Positions 17,630 through 26,350 are shown, numbered from the stretch's first letter. The stretch: DNA of 56,037 bases from Salegentibacter maritimus (GCF_016236915.1 NZ_JAEHOK010000021.1:1-56037), one strand, 5' to 3'. Notes: generated by a model from the sequence alone, not told the origin. Made by a program: numbers and translations.

Positions 17630-18872
17630 GAGTTAAAAGTTAAAAGTGAATAGTTAATAGGGAAAGAGGTTAGAGAAAAGAATAAAGAGGTAGAAGTGAG
17701 GAAACCCATAACTGACTAAGACTAGAGTTTAACAACTACCGTCCAGGGGGGAGTTAAAAGTTAAAAGTGAATAGTGAATAGGGAAAGAGGTAAGAGACTA
17801 GAGAAAAGAGAAAAGAATAAAGAGGTAGAAATGAGGGAACCCATAACTGACTAAGACTACAGTCTAACAACTACCGTCTAGAGGGGGTGAAAGTTAAAGG
17901 TTAAAAGTTAAAAGTGAATAGGTAAGAGAATAGTTAAAAGAATAAAGAGGCAGAAGTCATGGAATTTTAAACCTATACCTGACTAAGACTACCGTATAGG
18001 GGAGAGTTAAAAGTTAAAGGTTAATAGTGAATAGGGAAAGAGGTAAGAGAAGAGAGAAAAGAGAAGAGAGAAAAGAGAAGAGAGAAAAGAGGTAGAAGTG
18101 ATGGAACCCATAACCGTCTAAGATTACAGTCTAACAACTATCGTCTATAGGAGAGTTAAAAGGTTAATAGGGAATAGGGATTAGGGAAAGAGGTGAGAGA
18201 CTAGAGAATAGTGAAAAGAATAAAGAGGCAGAAGTCATGGAATTTTAAACCTATACCTGACTAAGACTACAGTCTAACAACTACCGTCTAGAGGGAGTGA
18301 AAGTTAAAGGTTAAAAGTTAAAAGTGAATAGGTAAGAGAATAGAGAAAGGAATAAAGAGGCAGAAGTCATGGAATTTTAAACCCATAACTGCCTAAGACT
18401 ACAGTCTAACAACTACCGTCTAGAGGGGGTGAAAGTTAAAGGTTAAAAGTTAAAAGTGAATAGGTAAGAGAATAGAGAAAGGAATAAAGAGGCAGAAGTC
18501 AGAGAATTTAAAAACCCATAACTGACTAAGACTACAGTCTAAATAACTACCGTCTAGAGGGAATTAAAAGTTAAAAGTGAATAGTTAATAGGGAAGGAGG
18601 TAAGAGAAAAGAGGCAGAAGTCAGAGAATTTAAAAACCCATAACTGACTAATACTACAGTCTAATAACTACCGTCTAAAGGAGAGTTAAAAGTGAATAGT
18701 TAGCAGGGAAATGAGGTAAGAGAAAAGAATAAAGAGGTAGAAGTGAGGAAAACCATAACTGCCTAAGACTACAGTCTAACAACTACCGTCTAGAGGGGGT
18801 GAAAGTTAAAGGTTAAAAGTTAAAAGTTAAAAGTGAATAGGTAAGAGAATAGAGAAAGGAATAAAGAGGCGA
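17630..18872 (+). repeat. Degenerate tandem repeat array, about ten units of 115-150 bp
   Basis: Non-coding array. Each unit has a block like GTTAAAAGTTAAAAGTGAATAG, a purine-rich tract (GGGAAAGAGGTAAGAG... or GTAAGAGAATAGAGAAAGG), AATAAAGAGGYAGAAGT, then CTGACTAAGACTACAGTCTAA with a small AGACT-AC-AGTCT hairpin, and CAACTACCGTCTAGAGGG. The CCGTCTA landmark recurs near 17740, 17875, 17993, 18140, 18285, 18417, 18550, 18672 and 18787. Two unit flavours alternate irregularly. A nested AGAGAAGAGAAA run occupies about 18037-18095. The plus strand is strikingly purine-rich. Stops in all frames argue against coding. The last unit is partial. Confidence 0.9.
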
Positions 18873-18932
18873 AAATTAGGAGAACAACAAACCCCAAACA
18901 ACAAACTCCAAAACAAAAAAATACGAATCACA

Positions 18933-19592
18933 ATGTTTCATCACACTCATCCTTTTAAACCATTTATCCCAAAAAATGCTACAAAACTAATTGTAGGTAC
19001 CTTGCCGCCACCGCGTTTTACCAAAGGGGAATTAAAAGAAGGCGACGTGAACTTTTGTTACGGCAGTCGCGACGGACTCTTATGGATTGTGCTTGATGCT
19101 ATCTTTGAGTTGGGGCTTAAATTTGAAACTACAGAAGAGGCTATAAAGCAACGCAAAGACTTTCTTAAAAGGAGAGGGATTGGAATTTGCGATATGGTGG
19201 AAAGCAGTAGGAGGGAGAAGATAGATGCTTCAGATCTTGGAATGCAAGAAGTGGAACTTCGAAATATTACTGAAATTCTACAACAAAACTCCAAAATTGA
19301 TACTTTGCTTTTTACCGGTGGAAATTCTAAAAATGGTCCGGAATACTTCTTTAGAAGGCATCTAAAACAAATCGAAAGTGATATCAAATTAAAACTAATT
19401 TCTAATGAGGTACCCAGGGTACATCAATTTTTGCTGGATGGGCGACTTATAAAAACTGTATCCCTAACTGCTCCTTCGGGTTCGGCAAATCGTGCCATTG
19501 GCAGTATGGAGCTTTACAAGCAATTAAAACAAAAAGATAGAGATTTTAATACCATAGATTTTAGGGTAATGCAGTATAGAGAGTGGTTTTGA
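18933..19592 (+). CDS. Uracil-DNA glycosylase superfamily protein
   Basis: A 219-residue protein with the UDG-superfamily pattern: LIVGTLPPPRF (about residues 20-30) as motif 1, VNFCYGSRDGLLWIVLDAIF as the region after it, a central LLFTGGNSKNG strand-turn and VSLTAPSGSANRAIG near residue 175 as motif 2. Superfamily members remove uracil or hypoxanthine from DNA; which base is used here is not clear, and motif 1 lacks the classical Asp-His pairing. It follows the tandem array directly, with only about 60 bases of leader. Co-occurrence of Vsr and this gene within 3 kb may be chance. Confidence 0.75.
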   Translation: MFHHTHPFKPFIPKNATKLIVGTLPPPRFTKGELKEGDVNFCYGSRDGLLWIVLDAIFELGLKFETTEEAIKQRKDFLKRRGIGICDMVESSRREKIDASDLGMQEVELRNITEILQQNSKIDTLLFTGGNSKNGPEYFFRRHLKQIESDIKLKLISNEVPRVHQFLLDGRLIKTVSLTAPSGSANRAIGSMELYKQLKQKDRDFNTIDFRVMQYREWF

Positions 19593-19608
19593 ATTTTACG
19601 ACTTTAAC

Positions 19609-19692
19609 GTCATGCAAAACTTATTTCAGCATCTAGCATGTTTAAAAATGTAAAATTTCATCTTAGACCCCGAAATAAATTCGGAGTGACGA
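19609..19692. repeat. REP-like intergenic repeat
   Basis: Starts CGTCATGCAAAACTTATTTCAG and ends ACCCCGAAATAAATTCGGAGTGACG; the two CGTCA-type ends face each other as in the other copies of this family. Confidence 0.6.
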
Positions 19693-19732
19693 ATAAATAA
19701 ACATAATATAAAAGAAAGGTAAATGAAAATAA

Positions 19733-19771
19733 AAACCCTGAATTAAAAGTTACACTCTTAATTCAGGGTTT
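19733..19771 (-). terminator. Rho-independent terminator after the THX gene
   Basis: Perfect 14-bp stem AAACCCTGAATTAA / TTAATTCAGGGTTT with an 11-base loop; on the minus strand it runs into TTTTTATTTTC. It ends the THX transcript about 20 bases after the stop codon and also faces the DNA glycosylase gene. Confidence 0.85.
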
Positions 19772-19792
19772 CCAGACGTAGTCAACTTACAA

Positions 19793-19927
19793 CTACTGTA
19801 ATTCTTTCTTTTCCTGTTCGGCCATTGTGGTTGGTTTTACCTTAAATTTTTTACGTTTAGGGCGTAACCTTCCATGCGTGCCTATGGCAATTTTTCCTCG
19901 TTTGGTCTTTTTGTCTCCTCGTCCCAT
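19793..19927 (-). CDS. 30S ribosomal protein THX (bTHX-like)
   Basis: A 44-residue, strongly basic protein: MGRGDKKTKRGKIAIGTHG followed by RLRPKRKKF and a short acidic end. The MG(R/K)GDKK.KRGK..IG..G opening is the hallmark of bTHX, a small peptide lodged in the head of the 30S subunit in Thermus and annotated in many Bacteroidota. The C-terminal part (KPTTMAEQEKKELQ) is longer than in Thermus. It has a good terminator just downstream and lies four bases after the stop of the small gene 19932-20075. Confidence 0.8.
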   Translation of the reverse strand: MGRGDKKTKRGKIAIGTHGRLRPKRKKFKVKPTTMAEQEKKELQ

Positions 19928-19931
19928 AAAT

Positions 19932-20075
19932 TTATTTTTTGTTTTGTTGGTCTTTTATGGTTTTTTCGTCAAAATCTACCTCGTTGGCCTGCTTATCCGT
20001 TTTTCCGGTTGGGTTGGTTGGATTTGTCTGATCTTTTTTCCTTTTTCTCTTGCTATCTTCAATTGGTCCTCCCAT
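19932..20075 (-). CDS. Small charged hypothetical protein upstream of THX
   Basis: A 47-codon open frame beginning MGGPIEDSKRKRKKDQTN and ending TIKDQQNKK. It is hydrophilic, Lys/Asp/Gln-rich and without cysteines or hydrophobic segments, probably disordered. The stop (19932-19934) is four bases before the THX start codon, and the shared orientation and downstream terminator support a two-gene transcript. No family recognised; conservation has not been tested, so it could be a chance frame. Confidence 0.5.
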   Translation of the reverse strand: MGGPIEDSKRKRKKDQTNPTNPTGKTDKQANEVDFDEKTIKDQQNKK

Positions 20076-20152
20076 AATCTTTCATTTTTAGATTCACCTC
20101 TAATTTACGAATTGAGGCTCTAAAAATCTACTAAGACCTTGTTAGAATTAGG

Positions 20153-20920
20153 TTAAACCGGGCGAATACTTTTAATAAAATTTGCAATATTAGCTTTTCC
20201 GTGAGCGTTGAGGTGTTTTATAAATGCGGAGCCAATAATGGCACCTTTGGCAAACTCGGTAGCCTGATTAAAGCTTTCTTCGTCACTAATTCCAAAACCT
20301 ACAATTTGTGGGTTTTGCAATTTCATTGCCGAGATTCTTTTAAAATAATCCCTGGTTTCTCTGCTAAAGCCCGAGGTAGAACCGGTAACACTTGCGGTAC
20401 TTACCATATAAATAAATCCGTTGGAAACCGAATCTATAAACCTTATACGCTCTTCTGAAGTTTGTGGGGTAATCAGGAATATATTCTGAAGTCCGTTTTC
20501 TTCAAAAATTTGTTTATACTCCTCATTGTAAACATCAACAGGAAGATCAGGGATTATAAGTCCGTCTATTCCGGTTTCGGCACATTTTTTACAAAATTTT
20601 TCAACGCCATATTGCAGAATAGGATTAAAATAGCCCATAATTACCAGGGGAATTTCTACTGAATCTCTAACTCCTTCCAGTTGTTCAAAAAGTTTATTGG
20701 TAGTCATGCCATTTTGTAAGGCTTTTGTAGAACTTTCCTGAATAGTAGGTCCATCGGCCAGGGGGTCGCTAAACGGTAAGCCGATTTCAATAAAATCTAC
20801 CCCGTTTTTTTCTAAATCCTGAATAATGGAAACCGTGTCTTCATGCTCGGGGTAACCGGCGGTAAAATAGATGGAAAGCATCTTATGTGCTTCCTGAAGT
20901 TTTTTATTTATTCTATTCAT
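20153..20920 (-). CDS. trpA: Tryptophan synthase alpha subunit
   Basis: TrpA cleaves indole-3-glycerol phosphate to indole and glyceraldehyde 3-phosphate and feeds indole to TrpB. From the ATG at 20920 (MNRINKKLQEAHKMLSIYF) it is about 255 residues. The barrel shows FIEIGLPFSDPLADGPTIQ with the catalytic Glu and Asp, LIIPDLPV, and the phosphate-binding VTGSTSGFSRET loop; GFGISDEES and GSAFIKHL complete the site. Earlier in-frame starts are unlikely. It is the last gene of the trp operon, separated from trpB by a tandem intergenic repeat. Confidence 0.96.
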   Translation of the reverse strand: MNRINKKLQEAHKMLSIYFTAGYPEHEDTVSIIQDLEKNGVDFIEIGLPFSDPLADGPTIQESSTKALQNGMTTNKLFEQLEGVRDSVEIPLVIMGYFNPILQYGVEKFCKKCAETGIDGLIIPDLPVDVYNEEYKQIFEENGLQNIFLITPQTSEERIRFIDSVSNGFIYMVSTASVTGSTSGFSRETRDYFKRISAMKLQNPQIVGFGISDEESFNQATEFAKGAIIGSAFIKHLNAHGKANIANFIKSIRPV

Positions 20921-20941
20921 TTTCATAATCTTATATATCGC

Positions 20942-21200
20942 CATTCTGAATTCATTTCAGAATTTAACTTGTTTTCAATTTTTTTCGCCACGAATGCACT
21001 AATATGTTCTTTCCCATTGTAATGGCAGCGCACAAGGCAATCTGTTTTTTTACGTCATTCTGAATTTATTTCAGAATCTAACTCGTTTTCTTTTTTCGCC
21101 ACGAATGCACTAATATGTTCTTTCCCATTGTAAGGGTAGCGCACAAGGCAATCTTTATTTTTACGTCATTCTGAATTTATTTCAGAATCTAACTATTTAA
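20942..21200. repeat. Tandem intergenic repeat between trpB and trpA
   Basis: A unit of about 111 bases occurs twice (around 20986 and 21097). It joins CGCCACGAATGCACTAATATG...GCGCACAAGGCAATCT with a hairpin ATTCTGAA-TTTAT-TTCAGAAT preceded by CGTC; a third, partial hairpin copy opens the array at 20942. It lies within the trp transcript, where it may modulate mRNA stability or trpA level. Another hairpin arm with CAGGTTGACGG follows near 21240. Confidence 0.8.
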
Positions 21201-21310
21201 GATTTTGCAATAATCAAAAATTAGAAACTGAAACAAGTTCAGGTTGACGGTAACTCATATTTTGTTTTAAAACTTTCATTATAATTCCCCGTTTGGGAAT
21301 AGAGAGCTTT

Positions 21311-22492
21311 CTACAAGTCAAAATAATCAATATACGTACTCAAATCTTTATCCCCACGGCCCGAAAGATTAATCACTACAACATCGTCTTCTTTAAATTT
21401 ACGATCTTCAAAAATTGCCAGGGCGTGAGATGTTTCAATAGCAGGAATAATCCCTTCCAGTTTGGCCAATTCCCGGCCGGCATCCATGGCTGCCTTATCG
21501 GTTATCGAAATAAATTCTCCGCGGCCACTTCTAAATAAATGGGCATGCATAGGGCCCACACCGGGATAATCGAGTCCGGCAGAAATAGAATAGGGTTCGG
21601 TTATTTGACCATCTTCGGTTTGCATTAATAGCGTTTTACTGCCGTGAATAATACCTTCTTTTCCCAAAGCCGAAGTTGCGGCACTTTCGCCACTTTGTAT
21701 GCCTTTTCCAGCAGCTTCAACCGCAATAATCCCAACATCGGGATTATCCAGGTAATGAAAATAGGCTCCGGCAGCGTTACTTCCGCCACCTACGCAGGCC
21801 ACCACATAATCTGGGTTTTCGCGATTTTCTTTTTCTTTTAGCTGAACTTTTATTTCTTCAGAAATCACTGCCTGGAATCTTGCTACCATATCGGGATAGG
21901 GGTGGGGGCCAACCACAGAACCAATAATATAATGCGTGTCTAAAGGGTTATTGATCCAGTCCCTTATCGCTTCGTTGGTAGCATCTTTTAGGGTTCGGCT
22001 TCCCGATTTTGCCGGAACAATTTTAGCACCCAGCATTTTCATTCTGGCTACATTGGGAGCCTGGCGTTCAATATCAATTTCGCCCATATAAACAACGCAT
22101 TCAATGCCCATAAGTGCACAAACAGTAGCAGTAGCCACACCGTGTTGCCCGGCACCGGTCTCAGCAATTATTCGGTTTTTTCCAAGGCGTTTTGCCATTA
22201 AAATCTGGCCTACCGTATTATTTACCTTGTGGGCACCTGTATGGCAAAGGTCTTCGCGTTTCAAATAGATTTTTGTCCCGTATTTTTTACTGAAGCGCTC
22301 TGCATAATACAAAGGCGTTGGTCTCCCTACATAATCCCGAAGCAAATCTTTAAATTCTTTCTGAAAAGATTCTTCTTTCATAATATCCAGGTACTGCGAA
22401 CGCAATTCCTCTACATTTGGATAGAGCATTTCTGGAATAAAAGCTCCTCCAAAATCGCCGTAATATCCTTTTTCGTTAGCCTGATAGCTCAT
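21311..22492 (-). CDS. trpB: Tryptophan synthase beta subunit
   Basis: TrpB condenses indole with serine using pyridoxal phosphate. From the ATG at 22492 ([30 protein letters not shown]) it is 393 residues. [16 protein letters not shown] contains the PLP lysine, [10 protein letters not shown] and [11 protein letters not shown] the substrate and phosphate-binding loops, and [12 protein letters not shown] the indole tunnel region. An upstream in-frame ATG adds an improbable basic extension. Second-to-last gene of the operon. Confidence 0.97.
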   Translation of the reverse strand: MSYQANEKGYYGDFGGAFIPEMLYPNVEELRSQYLDIMKEESFQKEFKDLLRDYVGRPTPLYYAERFSKKYGTKIYLKREDLCHTGAHKVNNTVGQILMAKRLGKNRIIAETGAGQHGVATATVCALMGIECVVYMGEIDIERQAPNVARMKMLGAKIVPAKSGSRTLKDATNEAIRDWINNPLDTHYIIGSVVGPHPYPDMVARFQAVISEEIKVQLKEKENRENPDYVVACVGGGSNAAGAYFHYLDNPDVGIIAVEAAGKGIQSGESAATSALGKEGIIHGSKTLLMQTEDGQITEPYSISAGLDYPGVGPMHAHLFRSGRGEFISITDKAAMDAGRELAKLEGIIPAIETSHALAIFEDRKFKEDDVVVINLSGRGDKDLSTYIDYFDL

Positions 22493-22544
22493 TTTAATTT
22501 TTTTATTTGTGTGCCGCAAGTGCACTTATTTTTATAATGTTTGC

Positions 22545-22735
22545 AATATCCTGAACCTGGAACCTGAAACAAGTTCAGGTTGACGGTCAATTTTTAATTT
22601 TTCTTACGAGGGCAGCGCCCTTAGAAGTTTTTAATATTTTCTTTCGTCATCCTGAACCTGCCCGTTCGTTCAGACGGGTTTATTTTAGAGCCTGCCGATT
22701 CTTTATCGGGGATCTAAGTAAATCCAAACTGATAA
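22545..22735. repeat. REP-like intergenic repeats between trpF and trpB
   Basis: Contains CTGAAACAAGTTCAGGTTGACGG (about 22564-22586) and a second member beginning CGTCATCCTGAACCTG (about 22647) with an internal CGTTCAGACGGG hairpin. The first carries the ACAAGTTCAG core that matches the IS110 target guide. Confidence 0.7.
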
Positions 22736-22757
22736 ACCAAAACAGATAACCGACAAC

Positions 22758-23405
22758 TCAAAACTGTTTTCTAAATTCTTTCAGTTTTTCGGCATTTTTT
22801 AAACCTGCTTTTTCTTCAAATTTACTATTTACATCTATGGCATACAGCAAATTTTCCTTTCCATTCTCTTTAAAATATGCTTGTAGTTCACTAATAGCTT
22901 CCACCTCTTCCGGGCCAATACCACCACTTAAAAAAAAGGATTTTTTTGAAGGATATTCTTTTAAAACCTCCCAATTAAAGGTAATTCCGTTGCCGCCTTT
23001 ATTCTTTCCTTTGGTGTCAAATAGAAAATAATCAACCACAGTTTCGTAAGCTTCTAAAAGCCCAAAGTCAAAATCGTCTTTTACCGAAAACACCTTTATA
23101 ATCTCTACCTCGGTTTCAACTAACAGGGTTTTTAATTCGGCACAGAAAGTATCGCTTTCCTCACCGTGAAGCTGAATGGCATTTAAATCGTGCTCCTTTA
23201 TTTTTTGTAAGATAATATTGATGTCTTCATTAACAAAAACCCCTGTTCTTTTTATTTCCCGGGATATTTCGGGGATGCTGTCCTCGAAATACCTGGGTGT
23301 TTTTTTATAAAAAATAAACCCCATGTAATCAGGTTGAAGTTTCGCAACTTCACTGATGTTTTCGGGATGCTTCATCCCACAAATTTTCAGTTTTAAGTTT
23401 TTCAT
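22758..23405 (-). CDS. trpF: Phosphoribosylanthranilate isomerase
   Basis: TrpF opens phosphoribosyl-anthranilate by an Amadori rearrangement, the third pathway step. The 215-residue barrel starts KLKICGMKHPENI, whose Cys is the general base, continues YMGFIFYKKTPRYF, and has IQLHGEES, LFDTKGKNKGGNGITFNW with the catalytic Asp, and LSGGIGPEEV for phosphate binding. It is a separate protein, not fused to TrpC as in enterics. Flanked in the operon by repeats on both sides. Confidence 0.95.
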   Translation of the reverse strand: MKNLKLKICGMKHPENISEVAKLQPDYMGFIFYKKTPRYFEDSIPEISREIKRTGVFVNEDINIILQKIKEHDLNAIQLHGEESDTFCAELKTLLVETEVEIIKVFSVKDDFDFGLLEAYETVVDYFLFDTKGKNKGGNGITFNWEVLKEYPSKKSFFLSGGIGPEEVEAISELQAYFKENGKENLLYAIDVNSKFEEKAGLKNAEKLKEFRKQF

Positions 23406-23477
23406 TTTATTAGGTTTTAACCACTTCCCCTTGCGGGTACTCCTCCTTAAAAGGAGGAGAGCAGGTGTTGGTTTTCG

Positions 23478-23584
23478 TCATCCTTAATTTATTTTAGAGT
23501 CTGCCCCGATTATTTATCGGGGATTTAAGTTATGGATAATCCAAATTTGTTAGAAGCTGAAACAAGTTCAGCTTGACGAAAACC
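23478..23584. repeat. REP-like intergenic repeat between trpC and trpF
   Basis: Full-form member: CGTCATCCTTAATTTATTTTAGAG, a GATTATTTATCGGGG hairpin part and AGCTGAAACAAGTTCAGCTTGACG at the far end. The last arm contains an intact ACAAGTTCAGC motif. Confidence 0.75.
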
Positions 23585-23608
23585 AGACTTTAGAGATAGG
23601 CAACTATT

Positions 23609-24397
23609 TTATTCTTTGGTCAATTTTCTCACAAACTCAGCGGCAGCTTTACCTGGGTTTTCTGTTTTCATAAAATTTTCACCTATTAAAAAGCCTTTAT
23701 ACCCATATTCTTTCAAATCTTTTATCGACTCAACCGAGCTGATCCCGCTTTCTGAAACTTTTACAAAATCTTCGGGAATTTTTGCTGCAAGCTGCTTGCT
23801 TGTATCTATATTTACTTCAAAAGTCTTTAAATTCCGGTTATTTACCCCCAGCATATCTATACTTGGCATAATAGATTTTTGTAACTCTTCTTCGTCGTGA
23901 ACTTCAAGTAAAACATCTAAACCAATGCTTTTTGCAAATTCTGAAAGCAATTTTATCTGTTCGCGGTCCAGTACTGCGGCAATTAATAAAATAACATCGG
24001 CGCCGTGTGCTTTTGCTTCTAATAATTGATATTCATCAATTATAAACTCTTTTCGCAATAGTGGCATTTGTACCGATGCGCGTGCATAGAGCAAATCGTC
24101 TAAAGAACCGCCAAAATATTTGCCATCGGTCAATACCGACATTCCTGAAATTCCTGCATTCTCATAGCCTGTAGCAACATCCTGCACATTTAGATTTTGG
24201 TTAATTACCGACTTTGAGGGGGAGCGCCTTTTATGTTCGGCAATAATACCGGTATTACTGCTTCGTAATTTTTCGGCTAGAGAAATTGTTTCCTTATTGA
24301 AAAGCGCCGATTGTTCCAATTGTGAAACGGGCACTACCAGTTTTTTTAAGACTAATTCTTTATGCTTGTCGGCTATTATTTTATCTAAAATGTTCAT
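23609..24397 (-). CDS. trpC: Indole-3-glycerol phosphate synthase
   Basis: TrpC closes the indole ring of carboxyphenylamino-deoxyribulose phosphate with loss of carbon dioxide. The 262-residue barrel has the N-terminal NILDKIIADKHKELVLKK segment, AEHKRRSPSKSVIN with catalytic Glu and Lys, PLLRKEFIIDEYQ with the second Lys, LLEVHDEEEL and LGVNNRNLKTFEV, and the phosphate site SESGISS. Length and motifs are normal. Confidence 0.97.
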   Translation of the reverse strand: MNILDKIIADKHKELVLKKLVVPVSQLEQSALFNKETISLAEKLRSSNTGIIAEHKRRSPSKSVINQNLNVQDVATGYENAGISGMSVLTDGKYFGGSLDDLLYARASVQMPLLRKEFIIDEYQLLEAKAHGADVILLIAAVLDREQIKLLSEFAKSIGLDVLLEVHDEEELQKSIMPSIDMLGVNNRNLKTFEVNIDTSKQLAAKIPEDFVKVSESGISSVESIKDLKEYGYKGFLIGENFMKTENPGKAAAEFVRKLTKE

Positions 24398-24436
24398 TTT
24401 TTCAAATAATTTTATTTCTATACACTTATTTAAAAC

Positions 24437-24506
24437 GTCATCCTGATTTGTTTCAGGATCTAATTATAAAACACCTTAGAAGCTGAAATAAGTTCAGCTT
24501 GACGAT
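24437..24506. repeat. REP-like intergenic repeat between trpD and trpC
   Basis: Short member: CGTCATCCTGATTTGTTTCAGG, then AGCTGAAATAAGTTCAGCTTGACG; arms are complementary through CGTCA/TGACG. Confidence 0.75.
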
Positions 24507-24538
24507 GATAAGACTTAATTTTTCTTAAGGCTAACTTC

Positions 24539-25531
24539 TTATTCACTCAATTCCTGCAATTTCTGCAATGCTTTTAAAGCTTTCCCGGAATTTATAGATT
24601 CACGTGCAGTTTCAAAAGCATCTTTGATGCTAATTTGTTGTGCGGTGGCGATAGCCATCCCGGCGTTGGCACAAACTACATTTTCTTGCGCCCTGGTGCC
24701 CTTTCCTTTTAATATATTCACAAAAATTTCTGCGGAACTTTCTATAGAACCACCTCCGGCAATTTCTTCTTGTTTTAAGCCTTCTACTCCAAAATCTTCG
24801 GGGCTTAACATGGCTTCAGTATTATTAGAAATGGTTTTGGTATTTCCGGTAAGCGAAATTTCATCATACCCGTCTAAAGCGTGTAAAATAGTAAAATTCT
24901 TATCGGTGTTTTGATATAGATACCCATACATTCTGGCAAGTTCGAGGTTAAAAACCCCAACTAATTGATTTTTGGGAAAAGCCGGGTTTACCATAGGCCC
25001 CAACATATTAAAAAAAGTTTTTACCGCTAAAGATTTTCTGATGGGGGCCACATTTTTCATAGCCGGGTGGAATAGGGGAGCGTGCAATACACAAATACCT
25101 GCTTCTGCAATGCATTTTTCAAGGAAACCGGCATCATTACTAAATTTTATCCCCAGGCTTTCCATAACATTAGAACTTCCGCTCACCGAAGAAACCCCAT
25201 AGTTACCATGTTTTGCTACATGTATTCCGGCACCGGCTGTAACAAAGGAGGCCGTTGTGGAAATATTAAATGTATTTTTACCATCACCCCCGGTTCCACA
25301 AAGATCTATAGGATTGTAGGCGCTTAAATCTATAGCCACACAAAGTTCTAAAAGCGCATCTCTGAAACCCTCCAGCTCTTCTATGGTAATGCTACGCATC
25401 ATATAGACGGTTAAAAATGCGGCTATTTGACTTTCGTTGTATTCTCCATTAGAGATGCTAAAAAGTGCTTGCTTGGCTTCATCTTTGGAGATGGTTTCGT
25501 GGTTAATAAGCCTGTTTAATAATTCTTTCAT
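24539..25531 (-). CDS. trpD: Anthranilate phosphoribosyltransferase
   Basis: TrpD joins anthranilate to PRPP. From the ATG at 25531 (MKELLNRLINHETISKDEAK) it is 330 residues. The Gly-rich loop DLCGTGGDGKNTFNIST binds PRPP, and the following HGNYGVSSVSGSSNVMESLG and the NVAPIRKSLAVKTFFNMLGPMVNP segments line the active site. It is free-standing, not fused to TrpG. An earlier in-frame ATG at 25552 is less likely. Confidence 0.96.
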   Translation of the reverse strand: MKELLNRLINHETISKDEAKQALFSISNGEYNESQIAAFLTVYMMRSITIEELEGFRDALLELCVAIDLSAYNPIDLCGTGGDGKNTFNISTTASFVTAGAGIHVAKHGNYGVSSVSGSSNVMESLGIKFSNDAGFLEKCIAEAGICVLHAPLFHPAMKNVAPIRKSLAVKTFFNMLGPMVNPAFPKNQLVGVFNLELARMYGYLYQNTDKNFTILHALDGYDEISLTGNTKTISNNTEAMLSPEDFGVEGLKQEEIAGGGSIESSAEIFVNILKGKGTRAQENVVCANAGMAIATAQQISIKDAFETARESINSGKALKALQKLQELSE

Positions 25532-25552
25532 ATTTAATTTTGTTATTCCCAT

Positions 25553-25655
25553 AAAGATGGGAACCTGTTTAATAAGTCTTGGTCACTCCTACGAATGTAG
25601 CAGTCTTTTAATAAAATTGTTTGCTTTTAGAGATTTCCGTCTGCGCGGAAATGAC
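25553..25655. repeat. Short hairpin repeats between trpG and trpD
   Basis: Three imperfect small hairpins in a row: TTCCCATAAAGATGGGAA, CTCCTACGAATGTAGCAG and GATTTCCGTCTGCGCGGAAATGAC (about 25632-25655). The last is the same type as the repeat at 28130-28159 beside the GIY-YIG gene. Confidence 0.6.
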
Positions 25656-26222
25656 CTAAGCCTTAACCCAATTTTCAATCATTTTTTTGCCATCTGGGGT
25701 CAATACCGATTCAGGATGAAACTGAACCCCACGAACATCGAATTCACGATGACGCAGCGACATAATTTGGCCATTTTCGTCGTAGGAAGTAGCTTCCAAA
25801 GCATCGGGCAGTTCTTTTAAAACCACCCAGGAATGATAGCGCCCCACCTTCATGGTTTTGGGCAAACCTTTAAATAGCGGTTCATCGTCAACACAAAGAT
25901 TCATAGTAGTGGCAATACCGTGGTAAACCGATTCTAAATTCCCTAACTCTCCTCCAAAAACTTCCCCTATAGCCTGTTGGCCAAGGCAAACGCCAAGAAT
26001 ACTTTTTGAAGAAGCATATTTTTCTATAATAGGTTTCAATAAACCGGCTTCACTGGGAATTCCCGGCCCCGGAGAAAGTAAAACCTTATCATATTTTTCT
26101 ACTTCTTCCAGCTCCAGCTGGTCGTTTCTTATAACCGTGACCTCACAATTCATTTCTTCTAAATAATGCACAAGATTGTACACAAAAGAATCGTAATTGT
26201 CTATAACTAATATTTTTTTCAT
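25656..26222 (-). CDS. trpG: Anthranilate synthase glutaminase subunit
   Basis: TrpG releases ammonia from glutamine for TrpE. The 188-residue class I amidotransferase has LSPGPGIPSEAG, the nucleophile motif GVCLGQQAIGEVFGG with the catalytic Cys, and the catalytic His/Glu pair in VRGVQFHPESVLTP. It may also serve para-aminobenzoate synthesis, as a shared subunit does in some bacteria; the sequence does not decide. It lies between trpE and trpD. Confidence 0.96.
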   Translation of the reverse strand: MKKILVIDNYDSFVYNLVHYLEEMNCEVTVIRNDQLELEEVEKYDKVLLSPGPGIPSEAGLLKPIIEKYASSKSILGVCLGQQAIGEVFGGELGNLESVYHGIATTMNLCVDDEPLFKGLPKTMKVGRYHSWVVLKELPDALEATSYDENGQIMSLRHREFDVRGVQFHPESVLTPDGKKMIENWVKA

Positions 26223-26261
26223 TCTACCTGGTGTGAAATTCTGTTTTTAAATACTCAAAGT

Positions 26262-26350
26262 CGCGTCAATCTAAACTCGTTTCAGATTCTAATATGTTAG
26301 ATCTCCGAATAAATTTGGGAGCTAGCTCCCAAATTTATTCAGGATGACGT
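26262..26350. repeat. REP-like repeat with 34-bp perfect palindrome between trpE and trpG
   Basis: The repeat includes GAATAAATTTGGGAGCT (26307-26323) followed at once by its exact reverse complement (26324-26340): a 34-bp palindrome with no loop. The outer bases read into TTCAGGATGACG, the usual end of the family. Lying in the trp mRNA, it would form a long hairpin between the trpE and trpG reading frames. Confidence 0.85.

Noticed and set aside
17308-17709. Long minus-strand ORF over the yaaA 3' end
   Set aside because: It runs antisense through yaaA and into the tandem array; composition is that of a shadow frame.
17630-18872. CRISPR array or integron cassette array
   Set aside because: Units differ throughout and are contiguous with no constant repeat plus unique spacer pattern; no cas genes or integrase nearby; the small hairpins do not show attC core sites.
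19827-20123. Hydrophobic plus-strand ORFs at 19827-20123
   Set aside because: They are the antisense of the THX and 47-residue genes, whose basic, lysine-rich codons give hydrophobic-looking reverse translations.
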